Source: Morinoia aosen
Taxonomy: Eukaryota; Arthropoda; Malacostraca; Amphipoda; Talitridae
NCBI GenBank assembly: GCA_030386875.1
Contig: CM059563.1
Span: forward strand, 36,556,139 to 36,620,138
Reading direction: 5' to 3'
DNA length: 64,000 nucleotides
This document shows, piece after piece, positions 45,621 through 56,540 of this stretch. Both the position numbers and the translations under genes were made by a program. Each line of letters opens with the position of its first letter. Position 1 is the stretch's first letter. The notes beneath the pieces were generated by a model. The model worked only from the letters and a program-made list of their open reading frames with translations. It made no database searches and was not told where the DNA came from.

Positions 45621-46805
45621 TTCCATGATTTTTTACATCACTAGTTTTGCAATTGGAGACTATGCTTCAACTTACGAACCGTATAATTACAACTAGAAAT
45701 TACTCTATGGCAGCACAAAAACATTGAAATAGCCGTCTTGGTGTGGTTCATCAACTGAACATAACATGATCAAAATGTGGTTGGTTCACTATTCAGACAA
45801 TTTTATTGAGCAAATTAACATATATAATAAGAATGAAGTTGTAACCAACCATTAGATTGAATTTCTAATTCGAATTTACAGTAATATATCATATACATAG
45901 CTTGATTGTAATTATACCTAGAAAATATCTAGCACGCTGAAAAAGATATCTAAATTTGTGGCTATTATCTAGATTCCAAATTTTACATCTAGGCTTGAGC
46001 AAAAACATCTAGATCTAGCTATTAAATATATGAGTGGCAGCACTGGACTCCCGAGTTCAGCTCATTGCCAGAAGTCGTCGTATCGTCTAACTATATTGAG
46101 TTGCCAGATGTCGCAATGCAGTTTTGTTAATCGTTTAATATTTTAAAATATTCTCATTATCACCACCGCAACTGGAAAAGAATTGGTATTGATGAAGCAT
46201 CATACTTGTATGTCTTATTTGACAGGAAAATTTTCAGAGGCAAACGAAAAAAAGTTCTGCATTTGTGATGAAATCTCTAACAATCATTAGTTGGTGTGTT
46301 AGCGTCAAGCTTTCTTTATCACCAACGAGAACATAAATGTTCTTTCATTTTGCACTTTACGACCAAAATAGTATTATACTAAACGAGAAGGAAGTAACAA
46401 TTCAAAATGTACTGATATTAGCACATACATTTTTTTGCGGGTGCGACCTACCTAGTCAGTGCGTTGCACTCATGATTTCTAAATTTTAAATTGTTTGAAA
46501 CGTGCCATAACTTAATCTCGCTCTTATCTTTGTCTTAGTTTTTCCTCTTTATCAGAATGAACTAATTAGGGTTCTCGCTATGTTTCATATTGGAGTGTAG
46601 TAGAAGTGACTTTTAGAGTTGATCTTGTTATGAAGTTCTGTTTACTACGTTTACTCTACTAGTATACTATGCGAATAACCGTAAAATGAGGAGCCCACTA
46701 TATCCTGCTTTTAGGAATATTCTTAGGGGTACTTGATATCGTGAGGTCGGTACTTCATTTCGTGCTGAAAACGTCCCTCAAATCGTGCAGGCCCTCATAT
46801 CGGTA

Positions 46806-46852
46806 AACACTGAATATATGTATATATATTTATATAAATATTTGTATATATC
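46806..46852. repeat. AT microsatellite
   Basis: TATATGTATATATATTTATA-type simple sequence. Confidence 0.6.
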
Positions 46853-46874
46853 TTTTTTCCATGCAAACTTGAAG

Positions 46875-47166
46875 TGATATTTTTGAACATCTGCCGAAAC
46901 AAGCAATTCTAATATTATTTCCTGAAGTCAAAAAATTCAAAGCTTTTTGTCACGTACATGTAAAGTGCCAAAGTGTTTTCACCCCAAAAATGAAAATGCA
47001 TAGAAGTAGAATTGTGTTGTCTCTTATAATTACATTTACATGCATCATCAAATGCAGATTAACATTAGGAGTACATATTGCCCTCAAAAATTACTTTTTG
47101 ACTAGTGACATGGGTATATGGGTGTATCATCCAAGTGTATTTAGCTTAAGATATTCTAAAAACAAA
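46875..47166 (+). repeat. Dispersed repeat family B, copy 2
   Basis: Aligns with 5105-5464 (TTTTTGAACATCTGCCGAAAC to TTAAGATATTC) and lacks the 51-bp internal duplication. The similarity stops at about 47166, at the same point where copy 1 meets the BEL fragment. Confidence 0.65.
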
Positions 47167-47232
47167 TGGTGTGCTACCTTTTTTGTACCATGTTTAATAG
47201 AAATAAACTGTTTTTTTCTTTTTTTAGTTGCT

Positions 47233-47435
47233 CTTCGAAGCCTCCTCGCTGCAGCGTCACCACGCAGGCACTCGTGCTGGGGCAGCGGACGACCTTCTCA
47301 AAGGCTTCTCAAGGAGCCTTTGACGCGGACAAAAATGTGTGTAGAATTCAGCGTCTCTTCAACGTCACTTCATGTTCACGAGATCAGGAGACAGTTTCAA
47401 ACATTCAAGAAGAGAAAAAATTCAAAAAATTCTAG
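47233..47435 (+). other. Possible exon, unknown
   Basis: A pyrimidine tract ending TTTTTTTAG (about 47218-47228) precedes a GC-richer stretch that is open in two frames to about 47440 (RTTFSKASQGAFDADKNVCR in one, RPSQRLLKEPLTRTKMCVEF in the other). No protein is recognised, so the true frame is unknown. Confidence 0.2.
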
Positions 47436-47980
47436 ATAGTTCGAATGGGAAAAAGTTACCAGTAAGAACACATGGTTTCATGTGGTATTATTAAGTCGTT
47501 TGTGGAAAGTTATAGGAAAATGTTTTTAATGAGATCAGAGTATTAGAGACTTTTCAAAATAATTATTTGTGTTGCTTTCACTCATCTATCAAATGCCAAA
47601 ATGCAGACGTGCCAACCACCTTTCCTAACACCACACTCACTATTTCACTCATTACATAAAGCATCGCTGAAGATATATTCATAACAAAGAATGTTAGGTG
47701 CCTAGTAAGAGTTTTTTCTCTCGCAATTTTGAGTTCATAAGCTAAGTAAATTCCCCAGCGCATTGTTTGCAGAATAAAATTACCGTACCTACCTATTAAC
47801 TAATGTGATGCATTTGTCTAACTCTCATAAAGTTACCCAGAAGTTACATAAAAATTCTACTTAACGGAATTTTCCGACTGATGTTGTGAATATCTAATTT
47901 AGTTTGCTACACTATGCGACCGTTAGAACGTCGCACTGAATTGGTCTGTGGGGCAATCCAACTCAAGTAAGTTTTGAACA

Positions 47981-49317
47981 TTAAGGAGACCATCCCACTT
48001 TTTCAACTTTTTTAGTCCGATTCGTTTGAAAGTTGGCCAGTATATGTATTTTGTAAAAGTAAACCTTTTTTACTCCTGTCATTTTTTCGATTTAGGCCTT
48101 ACTTTTTTTTTGACGAAAAATGTGTTTTTGGTATATTTTTATTGAAATTTCAGATTGGGACTCCTCCTTCAGTTTTGATGCTAGAACAAAAACAAAGACA
48201 GTTTTAGAACCCTTGGAACATTTCTAACAAACGCTCGTTCAGTTTTTTCCAAATTCAAATTTTTTTCTATTTTTTCAAAAAATTTTAAAATTTCAAAAAT
48301 CAGCAACAATTTTTTTGGTTTAGAGCTATATATTTTTTCAAAGAATTCGAATTTGAAAAAAACCGAACGAGCGTTTGTTAGAAATGCTTCAAGGATTCTA
48401 AAACTGTCTTTGGATTTTTTCTAGCATCAAAACTCGAGAACTAGTCCCAGGATGAATGTTGAAAATTCAAAGTGTTGGGTATAAGCAAAAAATAAAATTT
48501 TGTGTTGAAGTGTAATATAATGAACAATTGATGTAATTGAATGCAGTTTTCATTTTTATTTGGTAATTTCCATACACAACTTCATATTCGAAGTGTGAAT
48601 TGTGATTTAAAAAAAAAAAAAAATTATCATTTTTTTTCAACAAAATGATTTTTTTTATTTTCAGTCTGATTCTTATAAAATTTGACTATGATATGTAACC
48701 TTTGAAAATAAACACAATTGATTTCATACATTTTTTTGATTCAGGCCTTAGATTTTGCAAAAATTTGACATATTGGTTTTTAGGTATTGATATTTCACTA
48801 ATATTGATATTTCAAAATGGGACTCCTCCTTCAGTTTTGATGCTAGAACAAAAGCAAAGACAGTTTTAGAATCCTTGGAACATTTCTAACAAACTCACAT
48901 TGAGCTTATTTTCTATTTCCTGTTTGTTCTCTTTTTATATGGGGTCAAAATCGGGAAAAAATTTAAAATTTTGGGTGCTTTTCATTTATATTGATATTTC
49001 AAAATGTAACTCCTCCTTCAGTTTTGATGCTAGAACAAAAGCAAAGACAGTTTTAGAATCCTTGGAACATTTCTAACAAACTCACATTGAGATTTTTTTC
49101 CATTTCCTATTTGTTCTCTTTTTATGTGGGGTCAAAATCGGAAAAATTGAAAAAGTTTGGTCGCCTTACCCCCCCCGGGGGGGGAAATTATTTTCCGTAG
49201 CGCCATAAAATTTCAGGAACGAATAGTCTACCACCTAAGGGTCCTTTTACAACAAAAACATGAAAAATGACCATGGAATCGACAGCATCTGGCAAGGGCC
49301 TTGGATGGTCACCTTAA
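47981..49317. mobile_element. TTAA-flanked non-autonomous element (copy 2, opposite orientation)
   Basis: The left end is TTAAGGAGACCATCC at 47981-47995; the complement of the right end is TTAAGGTGACCATCC, ending at 49317, one mismatch. Internally, GCTAGAACAAAAGCAAAGAC plus AGTTTTAGAATCCTTGGAAC recurs at about 48185, 48845 and 49028, with an inverted copy at about 48390. The right third matches copy 1 (2245-3386) in reverse: CGTAGCGCCATAAAATTT, the C/G run and CACCTAAGGGTCC. No transposase. Confidence 0.75.
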
Positions 49318-50374
49318 TCTGCGAAAAATGTAGTTTAAAATCAGAGGTACATTACGGTCTAACGCGTCGCTTACTGACAAGTTTTTTAAGCCAATGGTAT
49401 ACGTAGTCGTTGGCATTCATTTATAGATATCAAAGCTAGTCTCCACTGTATGGAACATAAAACAATAATAAACGCTTATCATTCTCGATTATTCCACTTT
49501 CCTGGGATAGGCAGTACCTCAGTTTTATGCAGTAAAATCTGCTTGCAGCGATCCTCACTAATTTACTGCGAATTAAACGAAATTATGTGTCAGTCGTAGG
49601 CCCTGTTACTGCACATCAAGAAAAAAGGATGGGTATTCGAACATGATCATTCTTTTGCAAAGTGTGTGTGTCTTCGCACGAGAGCAATCAACTAACTTTC
49701 GATAAGCACACATACGTCATTCCATGAACGAACTTTTTGAAGCAAATGAATATGAGGAAACGGAAGCTAATTTGAAACATATATGAAGAAAAAGGAACGT
49801 TCACAATCGATATGAAGAGAAAGGAATGATTTTTTGCATTGATAGTGCAAAAGAAGTTTACTATAAGGAGAAGTAGAATCATTCGCGTTCACAATTAAGA
49901 GGGAAAACAATAATTCGCGTTCACAGGAAAAAGAGAAAAATATTTATTCCCAAAACCACATTCACCGCTCGATCCCCTCAACCATAATCAAGAAGACAAA
50001 CCTAATTTCTTTTATCTATATTTGAAACACCACAGATGTACAAAAAAGGTAAAGCCCATCATTTGAAATGTTACAGCTATGTATGACACAATAACTCATA
50101 ATTTGAAATACCGTAGCTGAGCAGGACGTCCATCATTTGAACACGAAAGATTTGCGAGACAGAATAAAACATTATTTGAAATAGTAGAGGACCGATAGCC
50201 TGTTTTTCAACATTCGCGAATACTAATTTATTTTTTTGATATTCGTGAATGGCCTTTCAAGTCGGCCTTTGAAGGAGGATAATTTAGTAGATTAATAATA
50301 GTTTAATTTAATTTTTTGAAGGTTGAATTTCTAAAATAGTAAATTGTCTGTTTTTTCTCCAGTCAGGTTACTCC
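49318..50374. repeat. AT-rich region with degenerate 35-40-bp repeats
   Basis: From about 50020 to 50200, segments beginning AT(C/A)ATTTGAAA recur roughly every 35-40 bp, five times. GCGTTCACA words recur at about 49885-49925. No gene is seen. Confidence 0.45.
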
Positions 50375-51310
50375 GTTTTCGTCGTAAACAAGGCCGGCAC
50401 CACTAAAAAGACGCTCACTTGCTACGCTGGTTAGCGGACAAGCAAGGTACAACCTTGCTAATTTAGGAAGATCAGAATAAATATCCGCGCGCATCCTCCA
50501 CCATTTCAGAGGATTTATGTCAGTGAAAATCCGTTTCTCTTTGATGCTCTTGTCAATAGTTGCTGCTAATGTCTGTTGGCATAGCTGGTCAAAACATGCT
50601 TGATCATTTCAGTGATTTCACTGCTCATGAAAGAATGAACGTCACTACTTGAAGAAAGAATGGCATTCATGGCTTTGGTGATGAAGGTGCTGGTAGATGG
50701 CATTTGAACATTAAATGACGTCTTTAATGAAGACTCTTTTGCTTGGCCTTTATGAGTCACACCTGAGTTTTTGAATGTCTTCACATTTTCGAGTGACGCT
50801 GTCTAACACTTTTTGTGAGAGCCAGTGAACTGAAAGATTTTGCTTTATACCTCGGGTCTAGAAACGTAGATATGATATACAAGTCACTTTTTCTGTAAAT
50901 TCCAATCTTTCGTTTATTTCTAAGAGTAACGTATTACTCATCAGTTCGATTTTGTTACTGTCTATGGCTGACGGTGTTAATATTTTATTCAATGTAGTGA
51001 TAAGAGGTATGGCATTGGTAATTGAAGCGGACTCCTTGCAGATTTTATTCGTGATGTTTATAAAGGGTTGGAGGACAGTAATACAACTAGTCAGAATATC
51101 ATTGTCTCGATTGGTCAATGCTCTGATTATCTCTCTTGAACTAGCATCCAAATAGAGAGATGCATTAAGGTCTTTCATCCTCATCACTATTTGCAGAGTA
51201 CTATTCCAACGACTTGAAATGTCGTGCACCACTGAAAATTGTGGATCATTTATTCTAACCTTTATTGTTTCTGTTCTTCTTGAGCCATGGTTGAATAATT
51301 GAACTGAGTC
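50375..51310 (-). pseudogene. hAT transposase, C-terminal half (ZBED-like)
   Basis: Minus-strand reading in order: VVHDISSRWNSTLQIVMRMK, ITVLQPFINITNKICKE, FLDPRYKAKSFSS in another frame, then NPLKWWRMRADIYSDLPKLA and the dimerisation motif YLACPLTSVASERLFSGAG, ending near 50375. This is the standard order of hAT transposase C-termini. Several frameshifts are present. The N-terminal half and the TIRs were not found. Confidence 0.8.
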
Positions 51311-52008
51311 GCAATTGATCTACATTTTGAAATGACTCCATCCCAATTGAAAATCAAGGACGTTTCGCCGGTGGATACGCGTCGGTTCCTAGGCGTTTTT
51401 TAGTTGTATTACGCGCGGTTTAAGGGTCAAATGTCCACTTTTTCGGACACAAAACTGTTCGCGAATCGCCGTTGTTCCACCCTACCTAACGGCCGTTTAC
51501 CGCCTCAGAACCAGATTCGAATCGCGGCTGGCCGTCCATGGATTATAGGTTAAAAAATCGCTCCCGGTTGCACGTGCCACGCCTCACGAGGTGTACAATA
51601 TTGCACTGGAAGCTATGGATCCTACAATACATTCACACTTACTGCATTGTGAATTTATTGACCCATTGAGCTCAGTTCAATATTGTACATCCAATGAGAT
51701 TGATGCAAGTGCAACTGGGAGCTCAGGTACATGAGACAATACATTAGAAAGGACATAGAATCCCGCTCTTTCTTCAACTTTGATTACAAAAATGAAACAT
51801 TCTCTACACTATAATTTACATGAATATCTTACTTCCATTAATCACAGCCTTCTCACCAATAAAACACCAAAATAATATAGGAGTTAAAAATAAAATCACA
51901 ATCCATTGAAAATGCTGCGTGTAACAAACAAATATCAACTGCATAAACATAAGGATGGGAATGTAATTTCCATATCTCGAAGTTCCCTTTCAACGCTTGT
52001 TTACATTA

Positions 52009-52620
52009 TAGATTAGATTATTGGTTAGCTTAAGCTTCCATATCCGCAACAAATGCGACCCAAAGAGAGGAAAAGGAAGGCACCATATAGTATAGTATAG
52101 TATAGTATAGTATGAAGGCAATGTACCATTAGGTACATTGCATACCAGCATAAATGAATAGCATTTCGATTATTTCACTACCTTTTTAGAATTGAGTTTA
52201 ACCTACCTGGTAAAAATTATAGTACAGTTATATTGTTCACACTTTTATAAAGGACAAGAATGGACTTGAGCAGTACAGTCAGTTTCTAAATTCTGCTACT
52301 AACAACTTAACCGAACCAACCGTAGCAATCGCACAAACGTAGTCAACGTTTTAAAGGGAACGCGGAATCTGTGCAGAAAGGGTATAAAAACAGTAAGTTG
52401 AGAGAAAAGTTCATGATACCAGATCAAAGCTGAAGAAGAAAGTAGTATGCGCTAAAAAACAGGACAGTAGTGAACCGAAAATATGTGGTCCTTAACATAA
52501 CAAAAACATTTAATTTCAACAAAAAGAAGGCCTACCTAACTCATAGCTCGGGCCCTCACATTTTCCTCCCTGGGAGCGCTATAGCTCCCATAGATACAAT
52601 AGTTGTATCCCTCTGAGGAG
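52009..52620 (-). repeat. Dispersed repeat family A, copy 4 (inverted, split)
   Basis: It reads on the minus strand from TCAGAGGGATACAACTATTG to the GATTAGATTA tail. About 260 bp (52086-52345) interrupt it, starting with a (TATAG)n run and continuing with unrelated sequence that includes AATGTACCATTAGGTACATT, a small palindrome. Confidence 0.75.
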
Positions 52621-52633
52621 TGTCGAAATTATA

Positions 52634-53578
52634 TCGCGTGTCCCACAAAAATGTCTCGGAGTTTTTAAATTATTATATCTCCGCTTTAAATTAACATATT
52701 CAAAATGTATTTTTTTCACAATGTAATAAATTTTGTTTCCGTTTCGAATAATCATTTTTTTTGAAAATCGTTTAGCAACCACTTTACACTGATCGATTTA
52801 AAGAAAGAGGTAGAAAATCAATTGTTCAGAGGAAAGATTTTAATAACAACGCTGGTGTTCTTTATTTCTAAATACCAACCTTTGAAAATAATTTCCCAAT
52901 GATATTTCCTACAGACCACCAAATATTTAAACCCTCTGAAAGGTTATTACTCCCTTATTTCTTCATTTGAAGACACCTAAAATGCAGCTCACTAACAATC
53001 AAAGAATTTTCATCGCATTGGAATATGAAACAACGAAAAACTGTGAAAAAGTTCGAAGTGCAATTAATGAAAAAATCCCGAAAGGAACTCGTCCGATAAG
53101 AAAACTGTGTATCGTTTGAGTTAGAAAATTAGAAAGAAAATTAAATGCTCCTCTAGCTTTGTCACAGTTTTTCGTTGCTTCATATTCTAATAGGAGGAAA
53201 ATTTTTTTATGGTTAGTGAGTTGCGTTTTAGGTGTCTTGAAATAATGACGTAAGAAAGTAAATAATCTCTACGATGATTTAAATACTTCGTGATATGTAG
53301 GATACATCATTGTAAAATAATTTCTAACAGTAGGTATTGAGGTATTAAGAACACCATAAATGTTTCCTTTGAACAATTAGTTGCCTCTGAACAATTAATT
53401 TTCCATCTGTTTCAGTAAATAGATCACTGTAAAGTTGAACGATTTGAAGAAAAACTTGAATTATTAGAAAAGAAAAGAAAATTTATTGCATTGTGAGAAG
53501 AAGAAATTGCAAATATGTTAATTTAAAGCGAAGACATAATCAATGAAAAAGTTGGAAACATTTCTGTGGGACACTCGG
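52634..53578. mobile_element. 945-bp foldback element with TA flanks
   Basis: Terminal GTGTCCCACAAAAATGT is matched inversely at the right end (GTGTCCCACAGAAATGT). The two halves, about 460 bp each, are imperfect inverted copies throughout: CGCTTTAAATTAACATAT, AATTGTTCAGAGG, GACACCTAAAA(T/C)GCA and CAACGAAAAACTGTG occur in both arms. TA lies directly outside each end (52632-52633 and 53579-53580), compatible with a Tc1/mariner-type target. It is non-coding, and its transcript would form a long hairpin. Confidence 0.75.
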
Positions 53579-53631
53579 TATGTACAGGGTGTTGTGTAAT
53601 GCGATGCATATATTTTAACCAAATACCGAAA

Positions 53632-53895
53632 AACGTAAAATAAAACGATTTTCACGAGTGACAAAAACCTCAAAACTCCGTTTTCGAGAAATAATGATCT
53701 GAAATAATTATAGATTCCGGTAGGAATAGCCCGAAGCGCGTGCCAACAGCCTGCCAAAGAAGTTAGATTTTACTCGTTGGCTGCATGGTAAGCCTATTCG
53801 TATGGGAATCTAAAATTATTTCAGGTCACCATTTCTCGAAAAAAAAGGAGTTTTGGGTCTTTTCTCACTTGAGAAAATGGTTTTATTTTGCGTTT
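53632..53895. mobile_element. Foldback element with about 95-bp arms
   Basis: The left arm (53632-53730) and the complement of the right arm (53790-53895) share AACG(T/C)AAAATAAAAC, CAAAACTCC, CGAGAAAT and CTGAAATAATT. The centre holds a small GC-richer loop (GAAGCGCGTGCCAACAGCC). Non-coding. Confidence 0.7.
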
Positions 53896-54966
53896 ATATA
53901 TATATCATTTTCATATATCTATTCATCAAGAAATAAACCAATAGAAAATATATTTTTTCTAAATATACAGATATATCAACTCATGTATACAGAATTCCCT
54001 TTCAACGTTCATTTATAACATATATATATCATTCATGAGATCTCTCTCAAATTTTTTTACTTCATAGAAATGATTGGCCTGCAGGAACATTTTGAATATC
54101 ATTAAAGAAAATAACGAATGGAATTAAAGTTACAATGTAAGTTTTCAATACCCCTTTCTCAGCTGGGTCAGCAATGAACCAGCACCGAATTTTTTTTTTT
54201 TTGCAAAAGAAATGCATCATTCATAAAATGCATAGGTAGGCACTTAAAATTGACTGAATGTGCTTGTTTATTGGCTGGATGTTGAACAGCATGTTTTATA
54301 ACAAATTCAAACACTGAAAAATAATATATAAAATATTTCATTAGAGAACCAAATGGAAAATAATGGCAGAGAATAGCACAAAAGAATTTCCTTGCGTTTC
54401 TAATGCGGTTTTAGAGAAAAAACTAGAGCACAATTAGCTAGCGCAATTATCTACCAAAAAGTATTTGCAATAAACCATACCCTCAAATGATAGATGAGCT
54501 TTATGCACTTTCGGGTGCACTCACTGTTGCGCAGGACTCAATGCACATGATTACAAATCTTGAAAAACAAATTAAACAAGAGAATAGTTGAAGACAGAAA
54601 GACGAGCTGACATGGACAGTAAGAAAATGAATAAAAAATGTCCATCATGATAAGGCAAAACTATAATTACAATATAAAATGATCCAAATGCACATCTCTC
54701 GGACCCTGTAGGAGTGCTAAGTCCCAAAAGTGCACGAGTCATACAACGTTGTGCTATTTTTTGGCTATGATACATATTTACAGCAATCGATTATTCATTA
54801 TAAACTCACAGTTTTGGTTTATCACCAGCGTTTTCCTCTATTCTTGTTGGCACTGATACAAAGCACTGTGAAAAGCATGTTGGTTTAATTTATTGTTCAA
54901 TGTCAGCATATGCACTTATTAATGTCGTGAAAATGAGTAACTTATTGTGACATCCATACACATTTG

Positions 54967-55219
54967 AAACATTCGAGTCAGCGAGCATTCTGGTAGGAGC
55001 TTTAGAACAGGCTCAATTTTGGCAAAGCCCCCTTTTTCCGCCGTTCGAGAGCATTCGGACGAGTGCGATAGTGCAATTTCCATTAATCAATTTTCAATCT
55101 TAGCAAAACCCCAGTTATATACAGATATGCGCATTTTAGAGTCCTTGTACATTTTTAAACTTAAGCCGGCTGTAAATAACACTCTGAGTTCTTTTCCTTT
55201 AGCCATTGTAAATAGATAA
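54967..55219 (+). pseudogene. Penelope-like element, end of GIY-YIG endonuclease
   Basis: The frame (stop just upstream) reads SEHSGRSFRTGSILAKPPFS, then AVREHSDECDSAISINQFSI, RILESLYIFKLKPAVNN and FPLAIVNR, then a stop. This is the C-terminal part of the GIY-YIG nuclease of Penelope-like retroelements, including the conserved ESLYI..L.P..N block. The RT and the GIY and YIG strands are absent or decayed. The 3' flank carries a hammerhead-like core. Confidence 0.75.
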
Positions 55220-55329
55220 TCACAATTAACGCAATTTTATAGCTTGTTTTTAGAATTGTCATTCTTAGATTTGATTTGTCTTTTTGTCTATTCTTACATT
55301 TTACTTTGTACTTTTCAGAATTTTAATCA

Positions 55330-55354
55330 CTGATGATGGCCTGTGGCCGAAACG
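55330..55354 (+). ncRNA. Hammerhead-ribozyme-like core in the Penelope-like tail
   Basis: CTGATGA (55330-55336) is followed by a 4-bp stem (GGCC, loop TGT, GGCC) and GAAA (55349-55352). This is the order of the conserved hammerhead core. Penelope-like elements are known to carry minimal hammerheads. I could not place stems I and III or a clear NUH cleavage site, so this copy may be inactive. Confidence 0.4.
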
Positions 55355-56357
55355 TTTGAAATTAGGTTTTATTCGAATATATACCTTAAATGATTCAAGT
55401 AGCTTGTCTTGCTCTTTCATTTTTATTTGAAAAACAGTCTTTGTATCCACTCTGTGAAAAACTTATATATGAATCAAGTGAATGTGAACTGTTCTGTAAA
55501 CTTGTTCAGTAATCTATCCAGAGTACTTTGACATGAATACCACTGTTCTAGTTTCGAAACAGTTGGACGAACAACACTTCACATAACTATGTTTAAAAAA
55601 TTGAACTCAGCTTGAGCTCAAGAAGTGACGAGAAAAATCTGAGGATGAGCATAACGGTTGATCGCCACAACATCCCAGAAAACAATCAATATAATATCAA
55701 TAAACATGTTATGGGCATCTGATGCAATACTACGTCACAATTTGCCTAACGCAATGATTGTGAAGAACACAGTCGAAACACCAAACGCGGCCTTTGCAGA
55801 GGCAGTAACCGCCAGTACGCTCACGATGACACGCTGTCATTAACTGACAGATCGAGTCATGCCGCTTTCAAATGTTATGGCTGTTAATCAACTGAAAATT
55901 TTGCGCCTTCGAATCATCCATGGCCAACTATGAATTTCACGTCGGAGCTCGACCGCGCTTGGTTTGGGGCGCGTAGAGGCAGTGTTAAGGCAGAGCAGGC
56001 CGACTAGCCTATGAATCGTGCTTAATCGACCCTCACGTCCTTAAGGCGATACGTCCTTGATTTTCAATTGGGATTGACAGATTTTTCAGACGTCAAGCCA
56101 TTTTTAACGGTAAGGTGAAGTTGATGACTGGAGCAGTTTGTGTTATTTACACCAGAAAGGGAGAGGTCTTTCTATGTTGGCACAGCATCTCTCATCACGC
56201 AGTGAATATCATCTGATGAGATGTTTCATTTATCCAAAGGTGAGTTAAACACTACCAACATCCGGGTACAGCAGTAACGTGCTCATTGCTCTAACAGCAG
56301 CAATCGATGGAGGATGGAAGGAAATGCCTAAATATTTGCGAAATATTCTCAGGTCTA

Positions 56358-56540
56358 CCCCAATTGAAAATTAAGGACGTGTCGCCGGCGAATTTAAGAC
56401 GAGACAGTCGATCATGGACGTAATATAGGCGCGGCGGCCACTTCGAGCGTAAAACGCCCATGCGACTCTCATTTTACTCTCATCCGTGCAACGCCCGACA
56501 ATTCGTCCACGTGTACTCGTCGATTTATAGGTGTGATATT
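56358..56540 (+). repeat. Third terminus of the 51340/56074 repeat
   Basis: CCCCAATTGAAAATTAAGGA and CGTGTCGCCGGCG match the left end at 51340 over about 40 bp and then diverge. The following 150 bp is CpG-rich. No partner end was found to the right within the window. Confidence 0.5.

Larger units (their letters stand above)
51340..56074. mobile_element. Region bounded by 24-bp perfect inverted repeats
   Basis: ATCCCAATTGAAAATCAAGG (51340 on) and ACGT after it are matched exactly in inverse at 56051-56074, followed inwards on both sides by (T/A)TCGCC. Both subterminal regions are CpG-rich. A third, diverged terminus (CCCCAATTGAAAATTAAGGA) starts at 56358 in the same direction as the left one. 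No transposase of its own is recognised. The interior is largely made of other repeats. It may be a single 4.7-kb element or separate copies meeting by chance. Confidence 0.5.
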
